A stretch of 64,000 nt of DNA. Origin: Melanocharis versteri (lineage: Eukaryota; Chordata; Aves; Passeriformes; Melanocharitidae). The notes beneath the pieces are model-generated. The model made no database searches and was not told the DNA's origin. It saw only the letters and a list, made by a program, of their open reading frames with translations. Shown here one piece after another: positions 1 to 12,501 of the stretch. The DNA lies in contig VZTG01001872.1 of NCBI GenBank assembly GCA_013397845.1, positions 827,242 through 891,241 of the forward strand, written 5' to 3'. Position numbers and translations under genes: made by a program. Each line of letters opens with the position of its first letter. Positions within the stretch are counted from its first letter, which is position 1.

Positions 1-2879
1 GTGTCCTCTGTGATCTCACTTCAGCAGAAGCAGAAGTCGATTTTTAATTGTAGTCAATTGGCGAAGCTGCTCAGGTGTCCTCTCGTTCCCGAGAATGACT
101 GTTGGGAGAACGTTAGGAAAAACTTTTCGATTTCCCCCACTGAATTGAAATGTGGACTGTGTGTATTTTATTATGTACCCATATCTTTCTGTTGTGTTGG
201 TGTGCTTAGTACTATAGTTTCATAAATTTGGAGCAGCATTGACTGTAATGGTTAAGAACCACTATGACTTGTGTCTTCCAGTCCCCTCCACTGATTTCTG
301 TTCTTTTTTTTCTCCCACTATACCTCCAGCCATTCCTTCCCTGTGTCATTCCCCACAATGCTATGTGAGTTTCATGAACAGCCATTTCTCCTTTCATCTG
401 CTGAGCTAGTCTGTTTAATGCCAACATGGTGTGATGATGTTCTACTTGAGGGTTGCTGTCTGCTCAGATTAGCTGGAGGAAAGACTTTACACTTCTTGGA
501 GACCCCCAGCTAGGCCAGCTGCACCCGTGGCTCCTTCACTTTACACTTGATTCACCTTTTGGAGGGCGTTGGGTGGGTGCTTGTGGTGCTGTGCTTTATT
601 TGCTTTGGTTTTCCCTTCTCCAGCCTGTGATGCCCTAAAGCTTCCATGCCCACAGCGAGCAGCATTGGTGTGTCTACCCAGCTGAAGTGGAATATGTGTG
701 GTCTGAGAGGACAGATGCCACCCGTGACATGCACACGTGACAAGGTGTGCAGCAGTTATGAGTGCAGGGGAGTCATGGTGCTAGAGGCGTGGGGTGGGGT
801 GCTAAAGGCATGGCAGCAATGAAAATCTGGGAGATGCCATTAGAAATCATGACCTTTCCCTTACTGAGGCGGCTGCTTTGGATTTGAAAAGCAGAGATTA
901 AAAAGACTTCAGTGATAATTCCTATGGAATTTCTTAGGAACTGGATGACTCCTGTGGGCATCCCAGCCTGGTCATCAAGCAGCAGAGGTCTTCCATTAGA
1001 GTGATGTTTTGTAGAGACAAATGATGTCAATGTTTGCTGTTTGCTTCAATACTGTTGCTGTTCCCACGTTGTTAGCATCTGAAACAGCAAGTCTTCAGCA
1101 ATGAAATATATGCAGTGATATTAAGAGATGAAACTGTTGTTAGGGAGATACCATTACATTTTTGTCCGTTCTTGGAAATACAGTATTGTCCTGCCTGGCA
1201 GCCATGATTATATAGAAGAATAATTCTTTACAGAAACAACTATTTCAGAGCATATAAAGCATTCCATTGTGGGTTTGTAGATAATGGTGTAAGAAAAGAG
1301 CATATGTATGTGCTACAGAGTTATGCATCTTGAATAGATACTGTTACCTGTACCTCAAAAACAGAGAATGGAAACTGAGACAAAATTAGAGACTTATTCC
1401 TCTTCACTTGACTGATATCCAAGAGTTGCTTCATTTGATGTTTTTTTGAGTAAGTCTCTCTGAGGGTCTTAGCATTTTAAATACCTAAATATCTTCAGAT
1501 GAGTAACATACTTCCTCAACTGGGAATTTGGCATTCTCCAAACAAGCCGAACAGCAGCTTGTTAAGGATTGTCAGTAATGGCGTTGACTAGATTTCCCTG
1601 CCCCTGGAGTACTCCTCTTGGAGTTAGTGCCAGAGAGAGTCCAGAAATAGTATCAAATCCAGATAGATGTGGCCAGCTTGGCTCCCAAAGATAAATCCTG
1701 GTCTTGAATGTGGGTGTGGCTCTCTTCTTCATCAGGCAGGGTTTTCTGCATCCAGGCGTTGTCCAAAGGCTTCCTGAAGAGCAGCCCTGGATGCAGAGGA
1801 CATGTGCCCCTCCAGGCCAGCCTTGACCACAGTGCCTGCCTTTCCAATGTCACTGTTGGTCACAGAGGTTTTCACATGTCTTGACTTGTGTGTATTCATG
1901 CATCATCCTATACATTCATTTAACATATTATCTTGACCTTGACATACATGCATGAAAAACAGAGGTACTGTCAGCAGTTGGTGGCCGTAATTAAGATTGC
2001 AAGGTAAAGGAACAATATGTACTGATATTAAAACACTGCTACAAAACTAAAGTTTTCCAGACCTTTTCACACGTCTGTTCCAGATTTTGGTGGCATCTTA
2101 GCTGTAGCAAGCTGCTCTTTGAACATGTAGCACATACATGGAAAAGTACAAAGCTATGGTGGGGTGTGTGTGCATATGTGTGTCTGGGCACACATGCATG
2201 CAGATTACACAAGGCAGTTTCCTGTTAGTTTCACTTTACAGCTTCTGATGTTTGCTGTGACAAATTTCAGTAAGAGGGGATTTTGTATGCTGATTTATTT
2301 GTGAGGCCAGCTGTATGCCATTCATATATTGAATATTTTTGAGTGACCTGCTTTTTGTGACTTTTGAAAGAGAATCTGGCCTAGGAGAATGAAATTAAAT
2401 GAGTGAGTCATCTCTTGCACTTAAAATATATTTGAAATTATCATAAGCTTTAGTTTTTGCTGGATGATATTAAAACTGTAGCAGGAAGATGAAATTCAGC
2501 ATTCCTGATGCAATCTGACAAACACATGGAACACAATTGCTTGTAGTAGTGGTGTTTACAAGGTGCAAAGATGTCAGTGTACGGGGTAGAGAGGTGAGGT
2601 TTTACAGCTCGGTGAAAAGGATATTCCCTGTGATGTAAATATTTTAGCAAGCAGGACTGTAATAAAGTAAAACTAATGAAAGACCAACAAACTACTAATC
2701 TTCTAATCCTGGAGAATAAATGAGTTTTTTATGAAAGCCAAAACCCAAACCCCAGAACTATAAAGAAATTATTTCCAATAGTTTGGCAAACACAGTACTT
2801 TACTATGTTACTGTTTGTCTTTCTGTCAGTATGCATGAATTTATGTGTGCAAAAGTGTTATACACAGGTTTTGTCTTTC
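1..2879. other. Gene-free AT-rich stretch
   Basis: No convincing exon, RNA gene or repeat is visible. Open frames are short and lack splice-site support. A small cluster of six CpGs lies at about 35-140 in otherwise CpG-poor DNA and includes an inverted CCAAT box (ATTGG) near 58-62; it is too small to call a promoter. A 20-nt run of alternating purine and pyrimidine (GT-rich) sits at 2164-2183. A 10-bp palindrome (GGAGTACTCC) lies at 1606-1615. Confidence 0.6.
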
Positions 2880-3110
2880 TCATTCACGAAGAGAAACGAG
2901 AAGTAATGTATAAGTAGGTGATTCTGATGATGCAAATTTCAGCTCCTTAAAATAATTCCCTGGGTTCCTTCGATTGATGATGTGTCAGCTCATATCGCAG
3001 CTATGGCAGAGTCCGAACATGGGCCTGAAATTTGCTGATTGCCTCTGTTATTTGAACTTTTTTGAGTACTCAGTCGCTAAGACTGACAGCTTCTCTTTCT
3101 TCAAGTGTTT
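2880..3110. other. Conserved-looking non-coding block with 11-bp inverted repeat
   Basis: This block is balanced in composition, free of simple sequence, and carries more CpGs than its surroundings, which is how conserved non-coding elements often look. Arms 2932-2942 (GCAAATTTCAG) and 3025-3035 (its exact reverse complement) could pair around an 82-nt loop. A TGATGA lies just before the first arm and a CTGA at 3035-3038 just after the second, flanked by AGGTGA and TTGCCT, which can pair with two wobbles. That is a loose C/D-box snoRNA-like arrangement. Conservation is inferred from appearance only. Confidence 0.25.
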
Positions 3111-6100
3111 TGACAGCTCCAGGGTTAAAGAGTAGTATCTTCAGAAAGTTCTGTTGTGAAGTTTAGTAATTGACACCAATAACATAACAGCATTAAATCA
3201 TCCACTTTTTTATTTTTTTGTAGTGGATAAGCCAGTCTGCTTGTAAATACATTAAAGGATAGTGTGTAGGTGGAAGAAGAATTATGCTAGTATTTTAAGA
3301 GCTAATAAATCTTTATTTAAGCAAGGGACCGCTAAAATTTAATTAGGCATATAAAAGCAGAGATCATTCTAAGGGTAAAAATATGCCAATTCTCACAAGA
3401 AAAGACATCTGCTTTATGGAAAATGAGTAAGTTAGAGTGTACTCCTCTGTTACTATGTCAATAGATAAGCTGGTTGCAGGAGTCTAAGTTTGAAAAAGGA
3501 GGAGAAAAAGGAAAAAAAATTCAGGCTGTGCTCCTGGGTATAAAATATGTGCTATGCAGTTAGAAAACTTGTCTGCTCGGCTTGGTAGTGTTATTGCCAC
3601 CACAGAATCTCTCTAATTCCTGAAGGGTAGCCCTTTGAAAATACCATCTCACCACACAGTTGCTGGTGCTCCGCAGCCAGGCCTCAGTACATGGGTGAGC
3701 TGCAGCCTCTCTTAGCGTTAGCTACAATGCCTTAGAGAGGGGTGCTGCTCGTGGAAACCTTTGTGCACATCGTGAAATAAATCGTGAGTGGCATGAAAAG
3801 TCAGACTAAGTCATTTTGGAAGATGAAAATTACGTTGGACAACCCATTGCTCTTGGCGGGTTTGCTCATGTGCCAGCCAGTGTGCTAGTAGGCATCAGGG
3901 AAAAAAGAGGAATTCCTGATTTTTGCATGTGACATAAGTTGTTCCTCTGGTAAGCACAGTGTCACCATGGCAGTAAAAAATAAAGCAGCTTTTTCTGGCT
4001 CAGCATTACCAACATCTCAGAAAAAATTCTTGAGATTTTATACCCTCTAAATCTGTTGTTTAGTGAAGAAAAAGAAAAGGTAAAACTACATGGCCTATTA
4101 AACAATCTCTTAAATTTACAAATCTGCATTTTTTTAATGAGTTGTGTCACACTTGTGGAAGTTGCCCTGAGTTTTATTTCTGCCTGAGCTAAAAAGCCAG
4201 GCAGCACAGGCTGCTCCTCTGCTCTGGTATGGCTGTGGTGTGTAGCACCCTCAGCTCTGCGCAGGGGTTGGCCACTGAACTGCAGATGTAGGTTATTATT
4301 GCATAGATTGCTCATAAACTTTGCTGGGAGTGTTGAAGAGTCTGTGGAGTGACGATAGAAGCTGCTTTTGTATTACCTTGGATAATGTCTCTTCACTTGG
4401 GCGTGCTTATTACCTGGAATGCTGCCGCTGGGCAGAGCTTTGGACAGTGGAGCGCAGAGCTCACCCCTGGGGCTTTGCTTGCTTTCACAACATAATTATT
4501 AAATAAAAAACACTCTTTCATTTTGCCCAACTAGGACACAGTCTTTGACCTTTCCTACTCTTCCTGTTTTACTGGCCTCTAAGACCTTTGGAATCTTTCC
4601 GAAGCCATCATGTGGTGCTTCATAGAGTGCAGGCACAGCTACATGGTGTAACAAATTGTCTGGGCAAATTGCTGAATCTATACCGAAGATTTTGAAGAGC
4701 AGCTTATACAAATATCTGTCAAAAATAACATGGTGCAGCTCATCCTGCTTTAAGGGCAAGACATACAATGTAAATGACCTTTTAATTAAGGTCACCCTGC
4801 TTTCTGTGTTTATTTGATTATGCTAAAACTATCTGAGGACCAACTCTTATCTTAACATAATATGTTTTAAGCCCATGTTTTGCTAAGTGAGGGGTACCAG
4901 AATGACACGGTACAAGTTATCTAAAATGCTGCCTTCTCAGCAAGGCTTATGTTTATGTTGCTGCCCATTCATCTTTTTGTTTTCTCTGGGAACATGACAC
5001 AATCCAGGAAAGCTCATTCTGTGGGGCAGACTCTTTTAAATGCCATGTACTGCGTGCTCTAGGCAAGGGTAGTTACAACTTGGCTGAGGAAGGTGTCTCT
5101 CATGTCTCAGTTTTCAACATTAATTTGTTCTGGCAAGAGTGCCATATGTACACTGAGTTACTCACATTCATATAAGAAACTGAACTTGTGATAGGATCTA
5201 AATGCTTTTGACTTGACTCGAACATACGTATTCTGGGATTTGACTTCTCTTGGGCTGAAAGAAACGTAACGATTTCATACATCCAATGCTTCCAATTTTT
5301 TGAAAAATGAAGGAATGTTATTAGTAACACTTGTGCATGCAGCATACCGATTCACGCATAAAATACTAACTCTTGTACTCAGCTGTCTTGATTTCCTTTG
5401 TTTTGTAGGGTAGACAGAGCTTCAGTAGCTAGGCTTTTCTGCTTACAATTTTGACAGCTAAGGTATGGATATATTTCTGCTGTCAGGAGAAAACCTTTGG
5501 TCTCTAGTGAACTTACAATGTAACGAGAATAAACTCCTGTTATTGATGATGAAGACCAAAGCAGATATTTTGAACTAAACATACTGGACAAAATGGACCA
5601 CCTTCTGCCTTCTGTTCTATCCGCATGATCCCATAGTGGCCTGCTGGACAGATGGTTTGGTTATGACATGGTGAATTGCAAAGATTTTTGTTTCTCTAAA
5701 GTAATTGTTTGTACAAATCACAGGCTTTGTATGCGTAAAATTCCAGCCAGATGTTAGAACCAGAAATGAATCATGTCACCACTAGCCATTGATTTTGCTG
5801 GGAACTGTGGTGATACCTATTGCGATTTGCAGTGGGACATGCTATTTGGAAGCAGAGGAATAGCAATGGCTTCCCTTGGAGCATATTCCTTACCTTTAGA
5901 GATGTGATCTGCAGCTGCTAATTTACTGACACTATAGCCTGGATCATTCGCAGTGTTTGAACTGAAATCTTTTGGATCTGAAATAATCAAGACTACTGAT
6001 TTATCCAAAGTAGACAGTTTTTGTATTAGCTCCTCTCTCTCTTTCCTCATGTCCCATGTATTCCTCACATCTTTCATATTCTTCCTCTGCCCATATCTAT

Positions 6101-8472
6101 AGCTGATGCAGGAAAAATACCTGGAATTCTCCAGTTTCTCCCAAACTGCCTAGCCATTGCAGTCTTCACTTATCACAAGGAAGGCTGCAAGAAAATGCAT
6201 CTCACAGGTTTTCACCCAGGAATGCCATACAAAGTCATGCTGAGATTTCATCAGAGAATCTAGGTGGCATGAACGTGTCTGGGGTGGCTAGGCAGTGCCT
6301 GACAAATCAGAGAAGATTTTAGCACCTTCCAGAAAAAGATGTCTACAAACGAGCTAGGACAGACACTGAGAAGTGCTACTAGCTGACTAGCAGAAGAGTA
6401 ACTAAGGTTGGAGATGACGTCAGTTAGAGTTCGTGTAGCTCCGGGAAAGATCTGTGCGATTTGAGCCTGTAAGAAATTGATTGTTAGCCCCAAGTGGAGT
6501 CTTGGTAACACAGGACTGGGCCATTAAAAGTCACGACAGAAAGCTGGTACGAGCCATCTGGGCTAGTGCAGGAAAGGTGGTGTTTGGGAGAGCTAGAAGG
6601 GGAATGCAGAGGTGAAGATGAGGTGGTGTGGAGAAGACGAGGGCATGCACTGAAACTGAAGGCTGGATGCAGCCCTAAGGAATATTTAAGATAAACTCTG
6701 ACAACTGCAAATGTTACTTAGCTTTGAGCTCTGGATGTGCATCCCAGTCTACTCCTAGCTTTCTGTTGGGATGAGATGCAGGAACTCTCAGGAAAAGCTC
6801 AGAGGTGAGCTGTGGCAGCACCCCATGGCACACGGGAAGTTTCCTCCAGGTCTGCCCACTTAGGAGCCAGGACTGTAAGATGGGATGGAGTGGGGATGCC
6901 CATCCCTTTCTTCAGACTGGTCCTCAGTCTGGGGGAAGCAGGCATATCCTTCCACCCACTTTCACTCTAGACACCTTGCTGAATGATTCCCATGCCCTGT
7001 TCATTTTCTAGCAATGTATGGCCAGTGCTAAACAACAGAGAGAAAGCTTGGGCTGGAGCTGTGTGGAAAACTTGTCAGATTAGTGATAGGTTCTGGCTCT
7101 GTTTTTAAATAAGTGCCTTCTGCTTTCAAATAAATTGTGAACAGATCCACAGCAGAGACAAAGCCATTTTGAGTAAAGCAAAGGCCTTCTGTCAATAGTG
7201 GCAGTTGAAGGATCGGATCCCTCTATTCCTTGTTGGCCTGTAGCTTTGAAATACTATTTTTTTTGCACTTCAGGAATGAACCTTTGAAAAGGTTATGTGT
7301 CCTGAGAACAAACCAGAATCTAAATATAGGAGAAAAAAAAATAGATTAGTTGTCTAGATTTTGAGAACTATGGATTCTAACCCATCCCCTTTAGCTGACG
7401 GCTCCTGCTGACTAACAGACAGGCACAGTATCCTGTCTTCCCCCTCCCACCTCAAAGTCTGCTGCTGCCATTCCTCTTCTTGCAGAGGATAGGCAGCATA
7501 AAGGACAGCAGTTTAGAGGAGAGATGTGACTCTAGTTCAGTAATATGATCCCTTTACAACTCTGTTTCATGAAAACTTCTTCTCTTTTCCTGTGGTAACA
7601 CAAGGGAAATATTTGTTTGCTACACATGCTTTATTTAGCTAAAAGAACAAGGGGGACAGTGTCTTACCAGCATTTAGAAATCAGAGAGGTTAGAGACTAA
7701 TTCAGCCTATTATTAATCTGTTGTTAAATAGAATTCTGCTATTTATGTGACACTAATAAATCTTTGAAAGGACATTTTCCTTTTTTTTACCCTTCTGCTA
7801 CATAGAAACAGTAACTGGCTAAGCAAGAGCCCTAAGCCAGCACATGCAGCCTCTGTTAATATGGTTCAAATAACAATTTTTTTTCTGCCTTGTTCACAAA
7901 AATAAACAGAATGAAAGAAAAATAAAAGTGTCAGTAACAACATCTTGCAACTTGGAAAAAAGGATTTGAATTACTAGTAAACTTAACCCCATTGCACACT
8001 ACCCCACCCCCTGCCCCAAAATCCAATTTCATTTCACATGTTTCTGGCTTTAGTTGCATACAGCTGTGTTATAGCTTAAAACAACTAATCTTTTTCTTTT
8101 CACTTTTCTGTTTTTTAATATATTTTTGGTTTACAGGAACTATTATTTGTTTGAACACATCTTGCAGCACATTTTCCTGTTTAAATTTATCCACAAAATA
8201 CATAAATAAGGGGTTTGGACTGGGAATTTCTGTTCTGAATTGTATTTGAGGAATGCTTTTAAAGCAAGCTGAGGAAAGTGTTTCAGATGTGCTTATCCAA
8301 TTTACACAGAGTTAGAAAGGAAATTTTCTGCCTTAGAGTTCTATGCTTACTGGGAAAATATTTGCTTTTCTGGATATTCATGTGTTGGGGTCTCAGTTGC
8401 TTCTGCAGCGTACCACTCTTTCCTCAAATGTGTTCTGATTTGGAATTTGGGGGAAGTCAATACAAATCCACA
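3111..8472. other. Gene-free stretch upstream of the CpG island
   Basis: No supported gene. Open frames here, the longest being 117 codons on the minus strand at 3962-4315, have no recognisable product and no convincing splice sites. A full cyclic-AMP response element palindrome (TGACGTCA) lies at 6415-6422 in a locally CpG-raised patch of about 6410-6560. Short T or A runs occur near 7258, 7328 and 7785. Nothing else is identifiable. Confidence 0.55.
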
Positions 8473-8890
8473 CGTAATACAAAAAACAGAGACTCGCGGT
8501 GCGCTAACCAGCCATCCCCGTAATCTCGGCTGGGCAGGCCGTGCCATTTTTGGGTGCTGAGCCGGAGCGGAGCCTCGCAGCCCGGCTGGGTTCAGGAAGC
8601 TCAGCCCGGTGGTGAACCCGGCGCATTTGGGGCGCTCGGCTGTCGCTGCCGGATGGATGGCACGGAAGGGTCTGAGCCGTGGGAGCCCAGCAGGGGGTAG
8701 CCAAGCACTGGTAACGGAGGAGGCTTCCAACTTCGAGGGATCCTTCGTTCCAAGGGCAGCGATAGCGAGCCTGCACTCTCTAGGCAGGTTTTGCTTCCTC
8801 GAGGCTTGGGTTATTTACCCCGCTGGTGAGCGATGGTGCTCTGTTCGCTGGGAGAAGGCGCAGCGCGGGAATTCACCGTGCGGAATAATG
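8473..8890. promoter_or_regulatory. CpG island, probable promoter
   Basis: By eye there are about 34 CpG dinucleotides in about 410 bp, and GC content is near 58%, whereas flanking DNA is AT-rich and CpG-poor. CpG frequency is close to that expected from base composition, so the region has probably been unmethylated in the germ line, as is typical of vertebrate CpG-island promoters. No TATA box is seen. A GCCATTTT (YY1-like) lies near 8542 and a CTCF-like core at 8687-8700. Direction of transcription is unproven. The plus strand is favoured because good GTGAGC donors follow at 8824/8825 and 8954/8955. It could also be an orphan CpG island or an enhancer. Confidence 0.6.
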
Positions 8891-8954
8891 GGCTTTCTTC
8901 TCTCTTTCCCCCCTCCCCTTTACCTCTGGAATGTTGAGAGTTTAGATTGCTCAG
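8657..8954 (+). other. Putative first coding exon portion (unrecognised)
   Basis: An ATG at 8657 opens a frame that stays open past 8954 (to a stop ending at 9058 if unspliced). At 8951-8960 the sequence TCAG|GTGAGC is a near-consensus splice donor, giving 99 codons plus one base (phase 1). The predicted peptide is rich in Ser, Gly, Ala and Arg, matches nothing I recognise, and its start context is poor (T at -3). An earlier ATG at 8653 opens an overlapping 15-codon frame that ends at 8700, which would act as an upstream frame. GC-rich DNA has few stop codons, so this openness may be chance. If transcribed, the product may be a lncRNA. Confidence 0.2.
8687..8700 (+). promoter_or_regulatory. 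CTCF-like motif in CpG island
   Basis: The core CCAGCAGGGGG followed by TAG closely matches the vertebrate CTCF consensus (CCASCAGGGGGCGC type), differing mainly in the last bases. It lies inside the CpG island. Occupancy cannot be known from sequence. Confidence 0.4.
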
Positions 8955-9079
8955 GTGAGCATTCCCCAGCTAAATCCTTGGAAGCCGAACAGGAGGGGAA
9001 ACTATTTTCTTCTGATAAACTACTGTATTTTTGCAAGTGTTCACATTTCTTGGCATAGAATACATTTTTCTTCCTTTCC

Positions 9080-9099
9080 TTTTTTTTTTTTTTTTTTTT
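9080..9099. repeat. Poly-T tract, T20
   Basis: Twenty uninterrupted T residues preceded by a pyrimidine-rich CTTCC run. It could be the tail of a minus-strand retroposed copy, but the sequence to its right shows no polyadenylation signal in the expected place and no recognisable gene, so it is called a simple tract. Confidence 0.95.
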
Positions 9100-9559
9100 C
9101 AAAGCTGCTTGCCAAACGTGTACATAATTTGCTATGCCTATGGAGTTGCATCACTAAGTGAGGAAGCTATGCTTTCCAAACTGAGACTGGCAGCTGGCAA
9201 ACATAAAATATCTCAATGTTGGCAAAGTCCCACAAAAAAATTAGACACCTGGTTTTGAAAAATCCAAGGCTAGGTTTTCATTTAATATAAGGCAACTGAT
9301 CTCGAGCCTGTGCTCACTTGTCACAACTGAGAACTTGGTCACACTGCTCCGTTTTGCAGCTGAATCTGTCTGCAATGGAAACTGAAAGTGTGTGTTCTGC
9401 TATCAGCCTGGAAAAACACTGGAGAATATTTCTCCCTTTTCCTGCCATCCCTAACAAAATAATGGGACTTGGCTGGTTAGCTGACATCCTGCAGATTGCA
9501 GGGATGCAGCAGCTTATATTTGAAAAGCAACTGCCCTTCGCTTGGGTTGTACCCAGGCC

Positions 9560-10119
9560 TGCTGGCTTAGGTCAGGAGTCTGCCTTGCTAGGCACTGTGT
9601 CAGCCAGGCTTCTCGCAGGCGGCGTGGAGGCAGACAGTAGTCCCAGAAAAGGATTATTAGTGATCACTTAGATGCTTGTCTCAAGCTCTGCTCTGCATGA
9701 CTTTGATGGCCTTTGTTTCTGGCCTCTGCTCCTTGTCTCCCTCCTCTCTGCTGGCAAAGTGCTGCCTGCATGACTTGTGTGCTCCAGAAGTGGCCGGAGC
9801 TCCCGAGGCTCTGGAAGTTGGGTCATTTCAAGTTTTGACTTGACAGGTGGAGGGGGAAAAGAGTTTCAGCCTTCAGAGAAGGTGGGGGAAGCAGCAGCAG
9901 AGCTGGAGGGAGCTGCACGCTCTGCGGGAGCGTGAGACCCCCAGGGAGAGGTCTCTGTCTTCTGCTGTGTCTGCATTTGCTCAGGGAAGAATGAGAAGGG
10001 AAAGGTTCCCCCCACTCTCCAGAGCTATTGTGCCCTGAAATTTCAGTGATTCCTTGTGCCAAAGTTTTGTGCTGTGTCTGTGCTTGGTGGCATCGTGATC
10101 TATTCTTTTGTCATTATTG
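9560..10119 (+). other. GC-raised patch with short open frame (unrecognised)
   Basis: GC content rises here relative to both flanks. A frame is open from 9847 to a stop ending at 10038 and would encode a basic, Arg/Glu/Gln-rich peptide of about 63 residues. It is preceded by an acceptor-like TGACTTGACAG and followed by a donor-like TTG|GTGAGG at 10119/10120. This could be an internal exon of a transcript from the nearby CpG island, but the acceptor lacks a strong polypyrimidine tract and the minus strand is also open across much of the patch. No homology is recognised. Confidence 0.15.
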
Positions 10120-12501
10120 GTGAGGAAGATGAAGATGCTTGTTGTCATTCCTCTCCTAAAATCAAAGTGCTACTGCCTGCACAGTTTGGGAAGTAACATT
10201 CCTACCCTTTTATATATGCATATAATATAAAATATATATATGTATTATAACTATTTTTTTAAGGAGCCACTTGTGAAGGGAAGGAATGCTGCTTGATACC
10301 TGTTTAAGTGGATGTCCATATAAAAGCCCCTCAGTTTCATGTAGCCCATACTTACCTTGCTGCTACCTACACCAGGCTGCTCCTGTGTTGTTTCCTTTGT
10401 TCTGTTTTCCTCAGTGCAATGAACCCTTACGTTATGAGTTTCTGCTGTAGTTTTAACCTCTAATATGCAACCATTACAGCTTATCTCGTCTCCTAAATTA
10501 CTCTAAAATCCAATTATAAAATCCTCTTTCCCTCAATAGCACACAACTTGCCACATTACTGAAATGCTGGGTAGCTCTTTTGTTTTTTCTAAATTAATAA
10601 TAACTACCATTTTCCGTCTGCTCTTAGTATGGAAGTCTTTTATATCACTGTGCTGCCTTCCCATAATACATATTATGGTTCTTTTTATATGCTAGTTATG
10701 TTTGGAAAAAACAGGGAAGATCTTGAAAAGATGTGCCAGTCAACCTCTGTGTATCAAAATATAACAATGAAAATCCTTAGTGGAAACTTAGCAGAAAATT
10801 CCCGATAGTAATGTATCCTGCCAGATGAAAATGGCAATTCATCACTTGGTGTACTCTTTTTTTTTGGGCAGGAACAGTTGTTATTTCAAACCAGTTTCTA
10901 ATGATTTCAAAATAAGGGTCCCAAGGTAACGTGTCAAAAAAAATTCAACAGGACAAGTGAAAAACTCTATATACAAAGTATTCAAAAATATTTGTGTCTT
11001 ACCATTATGGTTTCTAAATTTCTAGTAAGCTTTGTCTCGTTTTTTAAAAAAATCAGATTATGAAAACAGACATGATTTACTTTGGAAGTTTATTAAATAC
11101 ATATCCTGAGTTCCCAGGTTTTTCTTTTTCAAAAAGCCGCAGTTTCCATATTAATAGTCCAGACGCTGATTGTGTCCTGACACTAAATCTTTTGCTCTTA
11201 GAATATTAACTATGTTGATAAAACCACTAGCCTGTTTTTAATAAACTCTCCAGTACCGTAAGCATTTTCTGAACCCCAGTGTGAAGATCTGGTGATAAAA
11301 GGGATGCAGTGGAAATAAAGATGCGCCGTGAGAGCTTGAGTGAGATTTTCCAGAAGGGCTGGCTAATGGTAAATAACATCTTCACTTGGTCACATACAAA
11401 TGCAGATATATATGTTCCTTTACCTACACTGTCCAGTGTTATCTAGTAATTAGTCAAGTGCAATAAATTAATCAAGGGAGAAGTGCACACCAATTGTGAG
11501 AAGGCTTACCAAGGTAAGAGTTGTTTTTACAGATCCCAGGCTGAAAGTTATGCCCCCTGGAATTTATTGGATTTTTGCAAGTTTACAGTGCAAGCTGTAA
11601 GATCCCAGACAGCCACGATCGTGTGTGCTGTGGGAACACAGTTCGCCATCCTCACATGAACTTCTTTTTGCCTTTTCATAGGAATTACACATGTGAGGAT
11701 CAGAGTGTTGACTGTACTCTGGTATTTCTCTCATCCTGTTTAATTGGACCTTAGCACTGAAAAAAGGCCTCAAAGCCTGATTTTTAAAGGGCAATGCTTG
11801 GCTTGTCCACCAGTGAAGGGAATGGCAAAACTCCAACTAGCTCCAGCAGTGTCTGACTGGACCCCAGCCCAGCTCCCTTTGGCTGAGTGTTATGCACAGC
11901 CCCATCCTCTCTCCCAAGAGCTGAAGGAAAACATTTTGGTATTTTTCTGGGCTAGTATATTCTAGTTTAGTGTGCTACATTTCTCATGGATTTGGTGCTT
12001 TGAGGTTATGCAGGGGCTTTTTGTTTCTTTTTTTAATTGTACCTGCTTCTTAAGTGATTGCTTCTTTGAGCTTGGGAAATATTTCACTTAATTTACTTTA
12101 GGTCGTGATAAATAAACCTGTATCAGCACAGATGTAGAAGTCATTGAAAATATATTTATATTTTAAATTGAAGTTCAAGGTAACATTTAGATGAATAATT
12201 ATTTACTGTTTTGTTAAATGATGACATATATGACAGCAATCATGCTTTAGTACAAGTGCTTTTCTGTTTTGAATGTCTCATTAGTTGCTTTGTAGGGCTG
12301 TACTGGTTTTTTAAGATTCAGATTCAAAATCTCTTCTGATTTCTGCTGTTAAGTTTTTGGCAGTGGGCCAGCTCCAGATATGCATAATATTTCACTGTTA
12401 GACCTTGCAAACAGAATATCCTGCTGTGCTAAAGAAAACATTGTGTTTCTTACCACATGAAAATAATCCATCACTTTTCAATCAGCACACATGTATACAC
12501 T
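10120..12501. other. Gene-free AT-rich stretch
   Basis: An AT-rich run (TATATATGCATATAA and similar) lies at about 10210-10250. Short homopolymer runs occur at 10257 and 10858. An AAG|GTAAGA donor-like site at 11515/11516 has multiple stop codons upstream in all plus frames I read, so no exon is called. Nothing else is identifiable. Confidence 0.5.

Noticed and set aside
8347..8776. Minus-strand open frames across the CpG island (127 and 90 codons)
   Set aside because: GC-rich DNA has few stop codons on both strands; Pro/Ala/Arg-rich translation is expected there, and no minus-strand donor fits.
10351..10360. Very strong minus-strand splice donor (AAG|GTAAGTATG)
   Set aside because: No acceptor or coherent frame could be attached to it; isolated perfect donors occur by chance. 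It could be reconsidered if minus-strand RNA reads exist.
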